Source: an uncultured Lachnospiraceae bacterium
GTDB taxonomy: Bacteria > Bacillota > Clostridia > Lachnospirales > Lachnospiraceae
Reading direction: 5' to 3'
NCBI GenBank assembly: GCA_910586005.1
Contig: CAJUHG010000011.1
Location: 1-49,702 of the forward strand
DNA: 49,702 nucleotides
In this document: positions 1 through 8,021 of the stretch, in pieces
How the letters are laid out: the number at the start of each line of letters is the position of its first letter
Position numbering within the stretch: the stretch's first letter is position 1
Position numbers and translations under genes: made by a program
Notes under the pieces: generated by a model
Seen by the model: the letters and a program-made list of their open reading frames with translations, nothing else
Database searches by the model: none
What the model was told of the DNA's origin: nothing

Positions 1-78
1 TTCTAATTCAGGTGAACTTTCTTCTATTTTCTTTGGCTCTTCTAATTCAGATGAATTATTTTCTATTTTCTTTGGTTC
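1..78 (-). repeat. 39-bp direct repeat, two copies, within the edge gene
   Basis: Positions 1-39 and 40-78 are near-identical 39-bp units encoding 13 residues each (motif EEPKKIE followed by a Ser/Glu stretch). The array may continue left of the window. Confidence 0.8.
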
Positions 79-657
79 TTCTATTTTATTTTTTTGAATT
101 TCATTCTCTTTCTGTTGATAACTGTTATTTTGACTCGTTATTAGCTCTTGCTTAGTCTCCATAATAGATTGTAGAAGTTCATTCATTTGATTTAACAACT
201 GTTCATTAGAATTTATTATTATATTTGCATTTTCTTTACTACGACTAACGGTAATCTTAGCAACCTTTTTTTGTCCCTCCATAAGAGCTTCTAACATAGT
301 AGCAATCTGCTTCTGATTACTATGAGCAGACCTTTCTAAAGGCATAATCTTCTGTCCAATAAAATTAATCTTATCATCTATATCTTGTAATTTCTTCTGT
401 GAAGCTGTATGAGCAGTTCTTTCCATTTTTATAATATCTATATACTGTCTCTCAAGCTCTCTCTCTTGTTGATTTTTCCATTCAAACCAATTTTCTAATA
501 ATAATAATACAAAAACTAACGTTAAGAGTGCTGATATGATTAATAATATATAATTTTTAGGAATATTAACTATAATATAGATATCAAACAGAAATATGAA
601 TAATGTCAATATTGATGCTATCTTTAGTTTTTTCTTTTGTGGATTATCATTTTCCAT
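1..657 (-). CDS. Membrane-anchored coiled-coil protein, C-terminus beyond window edge
   Basis: An open frame of 219 codons runs from ATG at 657 to the left edge without a stop, so the C-terminus is missing. A GGGAG Shine-Dalgarno lies just upstream. The N-terminus is basic (KKKLK), followed by two hydrophobic segments at about residues 13-33 and 37-57. A long polar, Gln/Glu/Lys-rich and probably coiled-coil region then runs from about residue 65. The last 26 visible residues are two copies of a 13-residue motif beginning EEPKKIE, encoded by a 39-bp direct repeat at 1-78. I recognise no family. It looks like a small membrane-anchored scaffold facing the cytoplasm or the wall. It is last in a minus-strand group with the tRNA and the DUF3881 gene. 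Confidence 0.75.
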   Translation of the reverse strand, partial: MENDNPQKKKLKIASILTLFIFLFDIYIIVNIPKNYILLIISALLTLVFVLLLLENWFEWKNQQERELERQYIDIIKMERTAHTASQKKLQDIDDKINFIGQKIMPLERSAHSNQKQIATMLEALMEGQKKVAKITVSRSKENANIIINSNEQLLNQMNELLQSIMETKQELITSQNNSYQQKENEIQKNKIEEPKKIENNSSELEEPKKIEESSPELE

Positions 658-696
658 ATTTTGCTCCCTTCTATTTTAACAAAACCTCCAATATTC

Positions 697-750
697 TTGT
701 TCAAGAGATGAGGTTCAATTTTAATAACTTCTCCATCCCCCCTTGAACAA
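697..750. other. Inverted repeat upstream of the edge gene
   Basis: TTGTTCAAG at 697-705 is the exact inverse of CTTGAACAA at 742-750, and the flanking GATG and CATC can extend the stem. It lies between the tRNA and the ATG at 657, so it could be a leader hairpin or an operator. There is no clear U-tract for a terminator. Confidence 0.45.
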
Positions 751-816
751 AAATGCTGGAGGCTATATCATATGGGAAATCAATTTCCATCATTGATATG
801 AACTGATTGAGAAAAA

Positions 817-890
817 TGTTCGAGAGGCGATTCGAACGCCCGACCCTTTGCTTAGGAGGCAAATGCTCTATCCTGCTGAGCTACTCGAAC
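817..890 (-). tRNA. tRNA-Arg (anticodon CCU)
   Basis: The minus strand folds as a complete cloverleaf. The 7-bp acceptor stem is GTTCGAG with CTCGAAC, the D arm contains GCTC and AGAGC, and the anticodon stem is TTTGC/GCAAA with loop CTCCTAA, giving anticodon CCU that reads AGG. The T arm contains GTTCGAAT and the discriminator is A. CCA is not encoded. A TTTTT run follows the 3' end and may terminate transcription. Confidence 0.96.
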
Positions 891-930
891 AAATAGTATC
901 TGCTCGTATACTAACGATACGAGTGACACT

Positions 931-1812
931 TTATATTTGATAGTGAATCTGGCCTTGAATCCAAACTGTTCCTTTAAATCTTCTTCCTACTGCAGGTTCA
1001 CCAAATAAATCTTCTTGATTAATACAAACATCAAAAATTAAATGATTACTATTCAAGGTTAATATATAACATTTTTCTTTTGTCTCTTTATTATCAATTG
1101 TATAGAAATCTAAAATTTCTCCCATGATACTATACTGGTCACTCTCAATTCCAAAAGGCATAAAATAAGTATCAACAATAGATAAAATATCCTCTGTCAT
1201 TACTCTTTTAGAAATCATAGAATAAGTATCAATATCTTCTAATGTAAGACTTTCCATCGCTTCTTCATCACCTTCTCTTGCAGCTGCCATAAGGTGATTA
1301 CGATTATTGGTATATTTTTCTCCACTTCTTATCTGAGATTCATTTTTGTAAATTGGAAAAATAATTTTTCCTTCTGTAGAAAGTGCGGAAATCGTAGTAT
1401 TTACAGGAATTCTCTTTGCTTTTTTGCTACAACCTTCTTGAAGATATTCAATCACATTTTGCAAATAAAAAATTAAAGTTACACCTATACGCATTTCATC
1501 ACAAATACCTGCATAAGATTCTCTTCCAGAATGTTTTTCAACTTCAACTTTTTCTTCTGTTGTAACTCCACTTCCTATAAAATATGGATAATAATAATCT
1601 ACATGAAAATCATTATCACTAATATAAAATCCACGAACAGCAATTCCAATAAATTCTCCAAATTCTTTGCTTAATTCTGCAAAAACATTTCCCTTTTCAT
1701 CCTCTATTACCATTTTTTTATCAGGATGTTTTACAATATCATTAATTAACAAATCAATTTCTTTCTTATTATTAAATTTTTTAAATCCAACACTTCTTAA
1801 ATAGTTATGCAC
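931..1812 (-). CDS. DUF3881-type protein of unknown function
   Basis: This is a 293-residue soluble protein starting with GTG at 1812, preceded by AGGAGG about 11 nt upstream. It has no signal peptide or membrane segment. The N-terminus (MHNYLRSVGF) and overall length resemble the DUF3881 family that I associate with Lachnospiraceae; that match is from memory. No catalytic motif is evident. The middle contains a conserved-looking acidic and aromatic block (YYYPYFIGSG). The gene sits between the HD-GYP gene and tRNA-Arg on the same strand, with about 180 bp of non-coding AT-rich DNA upstream. Function is unknown. Confidence 0.85.
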   Translation of the reverse strand: MHNYLRSVGFKKFNNKKEIDLLINDIVKHPDKKMVIEDEKGNVFAELSKEFGEFIGIAVRGFYISDNDFHVDYYYPYFIGSGVTTEEKVEVEKHSGRESYAGICDEMRIGVTLIFYLQNVIEYLQEGCSKKAKRIPVNTTISALSTEGKIIFPIYKNESQIRSGEKYTNNRNHLMAAAREGDEEAMESLTLEDIDTYSMISKRVMTEDILSIVDTYFMPFGIESDQYSIMGEILDFYTIDNKETKEKCYILTLNSNHLIFDVCINQEDLFGEPAVGRRFKGTVWIQGQIHYQI

Positions 1813-1989
1813 TACTTCTGCCCCCTCCTTTCTACCTTGGTTACTTCCTTACCTATTATATAATATATGAAATCTTTTTGCAATTTCTGTTTACATTTTT
1901 TTTAATTTTTTATGCTCTTTCAATCTTCTTTTTTCATAGTTTTTTATTTGATACTTAGTAAGTAATCATAAATCTATTCTAATAAAAAT

Positions 1990-3060
1990 TTAATCCTTGG
2001 CTGAAATAAAAGCCTCCAATGAATCGTAGGGGCTTAGAATTCTTGGTGCTTCTTTTTTATTTAAATTTTCTGTAACTATATGACTATGATCAATTCCATT
2101 TATATAAAGTATAATAGGTGCCTTAGCATTTTCTGTTTGTGAGATTACTACAGCTAATTTTTGATTTTCTGTTTTAACAAAAGTCCCCACTGGATAATAT
2201 CCAATCTTTTGCACTAGTATTTCTCTCATATGAAAATCATACGCTTTATAATCAGAAATTATTTCAAAAGCTTGTAATAAATTTTTTTTCATACATTCCA
2301 TACCTGAAATAGTACAATCAAATGCATCACAAATTTGTATCATTCTACATTCTTCTTGACTAGTCTTTCGTTTCAAAGGATATCCGCTTCCATCTAATTT
2401 CTCATGATGCAAAAGAATCATTAATTTTGAAATCTCTGGAATCCAACTTTCTTTATTGAGTGCAGAATATCCTAAAATAGTATGTCTTTTTAATTCATAT
2501 ATTTCTATCGGTGTCATTTTTTCATAACAACAATTTTTATAAATTACATTTATATACTGATATCCTAAATCATGAAGTAAACATCCTAAAACGGCATCTA
2601 CCATTCTTTTACGAGGAAAACCATATTCTCTTCCTAATATCATTACCAAAATAGTTGTATAAATAGTATGTTCATAAAGATCAGCAGTTCTATTTATTAC
2701 ATCCAAAGCTCTTTTTTCTTTTGTTTCCTCAAATACGGTTACGATTCTTTCAGCTAATTCCAACAATCTCTTTAGCCCTTGATTATTCTTGTAAATATGT
2801 TGGGATAATATATTTCTTAAATCATCTTCAAATTTCCAAACAACTTTTTTATCAAAATACATATTTTCTTTCTCATACTTTTCAAAAGGATCTTCAATAA
2901 AAATTTTATGTATATTCAATGATATAAGAGCTTCTATATAATCCGGTTTTAATATGGTACCTATCTCAAGAATAATATTTCCATTTTCTAAACATACGGG
3001 TTTTGCCAATATCTCATTACCTATTAATTTTGACACCTGATATTCTCTCATATTGTACAC
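1990..3060 (-). CDS. HD-GYP domain protein, probable cyclic-di-GMP phosphodiesterase
   Basis: This is a 356-residue cytoplasmic protein. The HD-GYP domain occupies about residues 125-300. Likely metal ligands and signature residues are all visible: H131, HD at 163-164, H193, HHE at 218-220 and the DGSGYP motif at 223-228. Proteins of this family hydrolyse cyclic di-GMP, or in some cases other cyclic dinucleotides. The Lys that often follows the HD pair (HDxGK) is Tyr here. The N-terminal 120 residues resemble the DUF3391-like region of other HD-GYP proteins. The start is either GTG at 3060 or ATG at 3051; neither has a strong ribosome site. The gene begins 6 nt after the stop of the DUF4446 gene, so coupled translation is likely. 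Confidence 0.9.
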   Translation of the reverse strand: MYNMREYQVSKLIGNEILAKPVCLENGNIILEIGTILKPDYIEALISLNIHKIFIEDPFEKYEKENMYFDKKVVWKFEDDLRNILSQHIYKNNQGLKRLLELAERIVTVFEETKEKRALDVINRTADLYEHTIYTTILVMILGREYGFPRKRMVDAVLGCLLHDLGYQYINVIYKNCCYEKMTPIEIYELKRHTILGYSALNKESWIPEISKLMILLHHEKLDGSGYPLKRKTSQEECRMIQICDAFDCTISGMECMKKNLLQAFEIISDYKAYDFHMREILVQKIGYYPVGTFVKTENQKLAVVISQTENAKAPIILYINGIDHSHIVTENLNKKEAPRILSPYDSLEAFISAKD

Positions 3061-3066
3061 CTAATA

Positions 3067-3591
3067 CTATTCTTCTACACTATCTTTAACGCCCATTGCA
3101 ATATTCAATGCTTCTTTCTCCTCTTCTGCTAGTACAATTATAGAATTACCATTTACAATTTCTTTAATATAAGTATAACATCCTTCTCTGCTGTGCATTG
3201 CATTAATAATAAAACCATCATCTTTTTGATCTAGTAATGCCAAGGAAAAACTTAATTTTCCACCCATTTCATTAAAAGCATCATATTTGACCATTCCAAC
3301 TTTTTGAAACGTGTGTTTTAAATAATTAGAAATACTTTGAATGTTTTCTCTATTTTCACTCTCATTTACTAAAAGTTCTTCCACTTGCTGAATATGTTTC
3401 ATCAAAGTATCTTCTAGAGATGAGGCATCTTTGCCCATCATAAATGCTTCATATCTCTTTTTTAGTTTACTTGTTTTCACTACATTTACAATTAGTAAAA
3501 TAAAAAGTATCAATAATACAGCTGCTATAATTGCAAATGTCAATAAAAAATCATCTACTGTAAAATATATTCCTATAAAATCTGATTTCAT
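3067..3591 (-). CDS. DUF4446 family membrane protein
   Basis: The chosen ATG at 3591 (MKSDF) has GGAGG four nucleotides upstream. A longer frame to 3627 is possible but would run through that ribosome site. The 174-residue product has one N-terminal transmembrane helix (about residues 12-38), a coiled-coil-like segment (about 60-95) and a C-terminal globular part with strands such as KLSFSLALLD. This architecture matches DUF4446, a family commonly encoded next to parB in Clostridia. Function is unknown. Proximity suggests a link with chromosome segregation, but that is only inferred from context. Confidence 0.88.
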   Translation of the reverse strand: MKSDFIGIYFTVDDFLLTFAIIAAVLLILFILLIVNVVKTSKLKKRYEAFMMGKDASSLEDTLMKHIQQVEELLVNESENRENIQSISNYLKHTFQKVGMVKYDAFNEMGGKLSFSLALLDQKDDGFIINAMHSREGCYTYIKEIVNGNSIIVLAEEEKEALNIAMGVKDSVEE

Positions 3592-3705
3592 AGTTTCCTC
3601 CATTCTGTTCATTTTCAGCACAAACATGTAGTGATTAAAAAGATTAAAAATTTTTTTCTCTTCTGATTAAGAACGTATGTTTTTATCTTATCTCTAACAT
3701 TTTTT

Positions 3706-3729
3706 GAATTAGTATAAGAATACTAATTC
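3706..3729. other. Perfect hairpin between parB and the DUF4446 gene
   Basis: GAATTAGTAT at 3706-3715 and ATACTAATTC at 3720-3729 form a 10-bp stem with a 4-nt loop. On the transcribed minus strand it is followed by A's rather than U's. It is therefore more likely an RNA-processing or stability element than a classic terminator. Confidence 0.6.
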
Positions 3730-3757
3730 AACTTGTTAGTTCTATAATTCTTCTCTA

Positions 3758-4669
3758 CTAGTTTATTGGCTGATGAATAGACTGAAATAATTCTAAAATT
3801 CTTTCCAATTCATTATCAGAATAATATTCAATTTCAATTTTACCTTTTTCTTTATCCTTTTGACGGATTGCCACTTTTGTTCCCATAATAGCTTTTAATT
3901 TCTGTTCAATATCCTCATAAACAAAAATTCTACTATCTTCCCTTGGCTTTTTGGATAATTCTGTTTTTTCTTTTTGCAATTTTTTTATAAGTTTTTCTGT
4001 CTCTCTAACACTTAATTTTTCATCAAATATCTTTTGTGCTATCATATATTGCTTTTCATTATCTTCAATTGCCAAAAGTGCTCTCGCATGTCCGCTAGAA
4101 ATTAAATCTTCAATTACCATCTGTTGTACACGCTCATCTAATTTTAAAAGTCTAATAGAATTTGTAACTGCAGTTCTAGATTTAGATACCCTTTCTGCTA
4201 CTTCATCCTGTTTCATATTAAATTCCTTTAGTAACCTTTTAAATGCCATTGCCTCTTCTATAGGATTTAAATCCTCTCTTTGAATATTCTCAATCAAAGA
4301 AATTTCTACGGTTTCTTGTTCAGTCAAATTTTTTATAATAACAGGAATTTCTTTTAATCCAGCAATTTTTGCAGCTCTCCATCTTCTTTCTCCTGCAATA
4401 ATTTCATAATAGTCTTTTTTATCTTGTACTAATAATGGTTGTAAAACTCCATACTGTTTTAAAGATTCAGATAATTCTATCAAAGAATCCTCTTCAAAAC
4501 TTCTTCGAGGTTGTTTTCTATTCGGCTCAATTTTTGCAGTTTTCACAAATACTACATCTTTATCGGGTTCTGGTTTTCTTACTGTTTCTACTGTTCCCAA
4601 AGTTCCAACTTTATTAGTAATTAGGCTATCTAAGCCTTTTCCTAATCCACCCTTTTTTGCAGTTGCCAT
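3758..4669 (-). CDS. parB: Chromosome partitioning protein ParB (Spo0J-like)
   Basis: This is a 303-residue centromere-binding CTPase. It binds parS, loads as a sliding clamp and recruits SMC. The N-terminal KGGLGKGLDSL region contacts ParA in the family. The ParB/Srx domain contains GERRWRAAKIAG at 93-104 (CTP-binding motif) and ENIQREDLNPIEEA at 127-140, followed by a helix-turn-helix (about 150-200) and a C-terminal dimerisation domain. ATG at 4669 lies 2 nt after the parA stop, with its ribosome site inside the end of parA, so the two genes form one operon. Two parS sites lie just upstream of parA. Confidence 0.97.
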   Translation of the reverse strand: MATAKKGGLGKGLDSLITNKVGTLGTVETVRKPEPDKDVVFVKTAKIEPNRKQPRRSFEEDSLIELSESLKQYGVLQPLLVQDKKDYYEIIAGERRWRAAKIAGLKEIPVIIKNLTEQETVEISLIENIQREDLNPIEEAMAFKRLLKEFNMKQDEVAERVSKSRTAVTNSIRLLKLDERVQQMVIEDLISSGHARALLAIEDNEKQYMIAQKIFDEKLSVRETEKLIKKLQKEKTELSKKPREDSRIFVYEDIEQKLKAIMGTKVAIRQKDKEKGKIEIEYYSDNELERILELFQSIHQPIN

Positions 4670-4671
4670 TA

Positions 4672-5439
4672 TTATATTTCCTCTCTTTCTATTACTTCTT
4701 TTGCTAACAAACGATAACTTTCTGCACCAGTAGACTTTCCATCATATAAGTTAATTGGCAATCCATGACTAGGAGCTTCTGCTAGTCGAATATTTCTGGG
4801 AATAATAGTTTTATAGATATTTGTATTAAGATTACTTTTTACATTTTCTACTACCTGTAAAGATAAATTTGTCCTAGCATCATACATTGTAAATACTACA
4901 CCTTCCATTTGAAGATCTGAGTTTAATCTCTCTTGAACCAAAGCAATGGTATGCATTAATTGACTTAACCCCTCCAATGCATAATATTCACATTGAATAG
5001 GAACTAATACAGTATTAGCAGTTGTCATTGCATTAATAGTAAGCATATTTAATGAAGGAGGACAATCAATAATAATAAAATCATAATCATCTTTTACATA
5101 ATCTATTTCATTTTTTAATATATATTCTTTTTCATTAATTCCTACTAATTCTATTTCTGCTCCAGCAAGATTTACATTTGAAGGCATTAAAAAAAGATGT
5201 TCTATCTCTGTTTGAAGTATACTCTCTCGGATGGTACACTCTCCCAACATAAGCTCATAAATTGTATTTTCTAGGTTGTCTTTTTCAATCCCAAGTCCAC
5301 TGGTAGTATTTCCTTGTGGATCCATATCAATAGTTAATACCTTTTTTCCTCTTTCCACCAGACAAGCAGATAAATTAATTGCTGTAGTAGTCTTCCCTAC
5401 TCCGCCTTTTTGATTGGCTATCGCTATAATTCGGCCCAT
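4672..5439 (-). CDS. parA: Chromosome partitioning ATPase ParA (Soj-like)
   Basis: This is a 255-residue deviant Walker ATPase. KGGVGKTTT at residues 11-19 is the deviant Walker A motif, IIIDCPPSL is the switch II/Walker B region, and PIQCEYYALEGL is typical of Soj. There is no N-terminal DNA-binding extension, so it is the chromosomal (short) type. It binds DNA non-specifically when ATP-bound and, in Bacillus, also regulates DnaA. AAGGAG lies upstream of ATG 5439, and a TATAAT -10 candidate lies about 30 bp upstream of the start. Confidence 0.97.
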   Translation of the reverse strand: MGRIIAIANQKGGVGKTTTAINLSACLVERGKKVLTIDMDPQGNTTSGLGIEKDNLENTIYELMLGECTIRESILQTEIEHLFLMPSNVNLAGAEIELVGINEKEYILKNEIDYVKDDYDFIIIDCPPSLNMLTINAMTTANTVLVPIQCEYYALEGLSQLMHTIALVQERLNSDLQMEGVVFTMYDARTNLSLQVVENVKSNLNTNIYKTIIPRNIRLAEAPSHGLPINLYDGKSTGAESYRLLAKEVIEREEI

Positions 5440-5469
5440 ATCATTCTCCTTTCCTCTTATGTTGTTTTC

Positions 5470-5475
5470 ATTATA
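5470..5475 (-). promoter_or_regulatory. Candidate -10 element for parAB
   Basis: On the minus strand this is TATAAT, about 30 bp upstream of the parA start codon. No good -35 hexamer stands 16-18 bp upstream, so the promoter is weak, activator-dependent or wrongly assigned. Confidence 0.35.
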
Positions 5476-5517
5476 GCACCTTTTTTATTGCATTACTATA
5501 GGTAAATCGTTTGAAAA

Positions 5518-5533
5518 TGTTTCACGTGAAACA
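5518..5533. promoter_or_regulatory. parS site 1
   Basis: TGTTTCACGTGAAACA is an exact match to the 16-bp palindromic Spo0J/ParB binding consensus. It lies 79 bp upstream of parA, so ParB loading here could also repress or shape parAB transcription. Confidence 0.95.
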
Positions 5534-5834
5534 CTATTTTTAGCTGTTTTTAAATATAAAAATCCTAGCATCATGCTCTGTGAGGTTCTTGGGTTTGCAG
5601 GCATACTTTGATATCTTGCAAATAAACCAATTGTTTTTAAGCAACTTTCCAGTTCTGTATCATATTCACTTGATAAACAAATAAATTACTTTTTTTCATT
5701 AATTATCAAAACTAAATATCAAATTATAACTGTTTTCTTTCCCACAAATCTTCAATTATAAAAATTCTCTATTGGTCATTTTATTTTTAAAATCACATGT
5801 ATCTTAGAGAGTATATCTTATAAAACACCATATA

Positions 5835-5862
5835 GTCACATGTGACCCAAAAGATATATCTT
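5835..5862. other. Two adjacent short palindromes in the parA upstream region
   Basis: GTCACATGTGAC (5835-5846) and AAGATATATCTT (5851-5862) are both perfect 12-bp palindromes. TATATCTTAT also occurs nearby at 5812-5821. They may be operators. The rest of the 5440-5986 intergenic region holds only the two parS sites and AT-rich DNA. Confidence 0.4.
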
Positions 5863-5907
5863 ATATCCAAGCAAATATATGCTTTGCAAACTTTCTATTA
5901 TCATAAA

Positions 5908-5941
5908 TTAGGGAAATGTTTCACGTGAAACATTTCCCTAA
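5908..5941. promoter_or_regulatory. parS site 2, inside a 34-bp perfect palindrome
   Basis: The exact parS 16-mer TGTTTCACGTGAAACA occupies 5917-5932. The symmetry continues for nine more bases on each side (TTAGGGAAA on the left and its inverse on the right). The extended dyad could form a strong hairpin or cruciform next to the end of the response regulator gene. It does not look like a usual terminator because no T-run follows it on the transcribed strand. Confidence 0.93.
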
Positions 5942-5986
5942 AAAAATGCAATTATATAATTTTTGTGCTTTATAACAACTATTATT

Positions 5987-6631
5987 TTAAAATACATTCA
6001 CAAGACTATTTCTTATTGAAAATACAGCTGCTTGTGTTCTATCTGCTACATCGATTTTTTTAAATATACTGGATATATGGTTTTTCACCGTACGTTCACT
6101 AATATTTAATTTTTCGCCTATTTCTTTGTTATAAAGCCCTACAGACAATAACTTAAGCACTTCCATTTCCCTTCTGGTTAACAAGTCAATTTTTTCTTTT
6201 TCCACATCTCTTTCAATTATCTTAGAATTTAAAATGGGTATTAAATTAGGTTGAATATATGTTTCTCCATTCACTACAGTAAAAATTGCCTTTTTTAATT
6301 CTGATGCTTCAGATTCCTTTAATAAATAACCATGAATCCCAATATCTACTGCTTTTAAAAGATACTCTATTTCATTGTGTACTGTTAAAATAATTACTTT
6401 AACATTAATATTATCTTTTTTTATTTTTTCTAAAACTTGTAATCCATTCATTTCAGGCATATTGATATCCAATAATAATACTTGTGGAACAACACTTTTT
6501 AATAGTTTTAAACATTCAATTCCATTGCTCGCCTCTCCAATTACTTCCACTTCTCCATCTAATTCTAATAATCCTTTTAGTCCTTCTCTTACCATAGAAT
6601 GATCGTCTGCAATTATAATTCTTGCTGGCAT
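5987..6631 (-). CDS. NarL/FixJ-family response regulator (DegU-like)
   Basis: This is a 214-residue two-component regulator. The receiver domain covers about residues 3-120, with acidic pocket D9/D10, phosphoacceptor D55 (LLLDINMPEMNG), T83 and K105 all intact. A LuxR-type helix-turn-helix occupies about residues 148-205 (TRREMEVLKLLSVGLYNKEI). The ATG shares one base with the kinase stop codon (TAATG), and GGAGG lies inside the end of the kinase gene, so the two are translationally coupled. The regulator keeps every phosphorylation residue even though its partner kinase appears to lack the donor histidine. Confidence 0.93.
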   Translation of the reverse strand: MPARIIIADDHSMVREGLKGLLELDGEVEVIGEASNGIECLKLLKSVVPQVLLLDINMPEMNGLQVLEKIKKDNINVKVIILTVHNEIEYLLKAVDIGIHGYLLKESEASELKKAIFTVVNGETYIQPNLIPILNSKIIERDVEKEKIDLLTRREMEVLKLLSVGLYNKEIGEKLNISERTVKNHISSIFKKIDVADRTQAAVFSIRNSLVNVF

Positions 6632-7659
6632 TATCTTGTATCCTCCTTATCAATGGGTACCTCTAATACAATTTTGGTTCCTTTACCAACTTCAGAATTA
6701 ACTTCTAATTTTCCAGATAAAAGATAAATACGTTCTTGCATTAAAAAAATTCCAATTTTAGAATTTTCCTCTTCATTCATATGTTCTATTTTTTTCAGTT
6801 CAAATCCTATTCCATCATCTTCAACGATTACTTGCACCTTATCTTTTGTATATTTTGTTTGCACATTTACGTTCTTTGCATTTGAATGTTTTATAATGTT
6901 ACTACATGACTCTTGAACAGCATAATATATCATCAATAATACAATAGGAGAAAGGTTTCTTTTCTCACCAATATTTTTATAAGAAACTTTTATTCTTCCA
7001 TTTTTTCTAACCTTAGATAACTCTCTTTCTATTACAATATCTAAATTAATATCTTCTAATGGGATTGGGTCTAAACGAAAAATGATTTTCCTCATATCCC
7101 TAATAATTTCCTTGATATTTTTAGACATGGCTTGAAGCTCTAAGCGACATCTGATTGTATCCACATCCATAATTTTTGTACAGATTTCAATTTTATGGAC
7201 TATATTTGAAAGATTTTGCATCATACAGTCCTGCAAATCTTTTGCAATACGCTGACGCTCTAATTCCTGTATTTCTAACATTTTTCTCTTATGTACAACA
7301 TTGTCTTCTTTTTGACTTTCTTGTTGTAAACTTGACTTAACATTTTCACGTGCAATCTTCAATACACCCTCTAATTCTGCAAGTTGTGCATTCAAATTTG
7401 CAATTTCTAATTTTAATTGATTTGAAGCATTTTCAATTTCCTGTTGTTCTTCTAATAAACTCTCAATTTTCTTATGACTTTTTTGGTCTACTTTTCTTGG
7501 AGAAAAAGATTCAAAATTCTCATCTAAAGAATCTTCAAGTTCTCGAATAAACCTATCATTATTTTTGAATAGGATTATATTTTTCTGAAGCTTTCTTTCC
7601 AATCTTAATTTTTTCTCATACACCTCTTGATGTATTTTTTCTAAATAATCAACAATCAT
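6631..7659 (-). CDS. DegS-like sensor histidine kinase with substituted phosphoacceptor
   Basis: This is a 342-residue soluble protein without membrane segments. An N-terminal coiled-coil covers about residues 10-125, followed by a HisKA_3-type dimerisation helix and a HATPase domain (about 235-335). The N-box (QESCSNIIKHSNAKNV), G1 (DDGIGF) and G2 (IGIFLMQER) are intact, so ATP binding is plausible. The phosphoacceptor box reads RIAKDLQDCMMQ. In DegS/NarX-type kinases it is RIARDLHD, so Gln143 stands where the catalytic His is expected. The codon is CAG, one base from a His codon. The enzyme may be a phosphatase, a scaffold or a recently inactivated kinase. It is the first gene of an operon with the regulator. 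Confidence 0.9.
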   Translation of the reverse strand: MIVDYLEKIHQEVYEKKLRLERKLQKNIILFKNNDRFIRELEDSLDENFESFSPRKVDQKSHKKIESLLEEQQEIENASNQLKLEIANLNAQLAELEGVLKIARENVKSSLQQESQKEDNVVHKRKMLEIQELERQRIAKDLQDCMMQNLSNIVHKIEICTKIMDVDTIRCRLELQAMSKNIKEIIRDMRKIIFRLDPIPLEDINLDIVIERELSKVRKNGRIKVSYKNIGEKRNLSPIVLLMIYYAVQESCSNIIKHSNAKNVNVQTKYTKDKVQVIVEDDGIGFELKKIEHMNEEENSKIGIFLMQERIYLLSGKLEVNSEVGKGTKIVLEVPIDKEDTR

Positions 7660-7795
7660 AACTTTACCTTTTAAAGAACATATGTTTATATCACTAAAAA
7701 TTAGAAGTTAAATACTTCAAAAACACTTTGACATTTTTGCAAATAATCTACAAACTAGATATTATATTTAAGATATTTTGCAATTTATCAAAAGT

Positions 7796-7883
7796 TATCT
7801 TGGAGGAAAACTTTAACTCTCAACAATATAATTTATTACCACTTGTTACCTATAAGGAAGGAGTCTTATCTCCCTCCAAGATA
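7796..7883. other. Inverted repeat with Shine-Dalgarno-like stem, divergent intergenic region
   Basis: TATCTTGGAGG at 7796-7806 is the exact inverse of CCTCCAAGATA at 7873-7883, with a 66-nt loop. Inside the loop GGAAGGAG can pair with CTCC or the distal arm. The element lies between the divergent kinase and hydrolase genes (7660-8021). That region otherwise contains the hydrolase promoter and AT-rich DNA. No open frame follows the GGAGG motif, so the role is unknown (leader RNA, operator or small RNA). Confidence 0.5.
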
Positions 7884-7961
7884 TAGTCATATTTATTTTA
7901 TCTCATATTTAAAAATAAAAAAAGAGATAAATTCGTTTTTTTTACTTTTTGTATATTTTAT

Positions 7962-7990
7962 TTGTATCTAAGGGATATATCGTCTATAAT
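7962..7990 (+). promoter_or_regulatory. Sigma-A-type promoter of the hydrolase gene
   Basis: TTGTAT (7962-7967) and TATAAT (7985-7990) are separated by exactly 17 bp. The ATG at 8022 with GGAAGGAG follows at a suitable distance. Because the promoter overlaps the upstream part of the longer reading frame, it supports the downstream start. Confidence 0.75.
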
Positions 7991-8021
7991 AGTAATAAGA
8001 AATATTGGAAGGAGACACTAT

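Noticed and set aside
3951..4283. 110-residue plus-strand open frame across parB
   Set aside because: It is antisense to parB, whose domains are unmistakable, and lacks start signals.
5472..5575. Short minus-strand frame starting MMLGFLYLKTA overlapping parS site 1
   Set aside because: No ribosome site, about 29 codons, and the DNA is constrained by the parS site; no independent support for translation.
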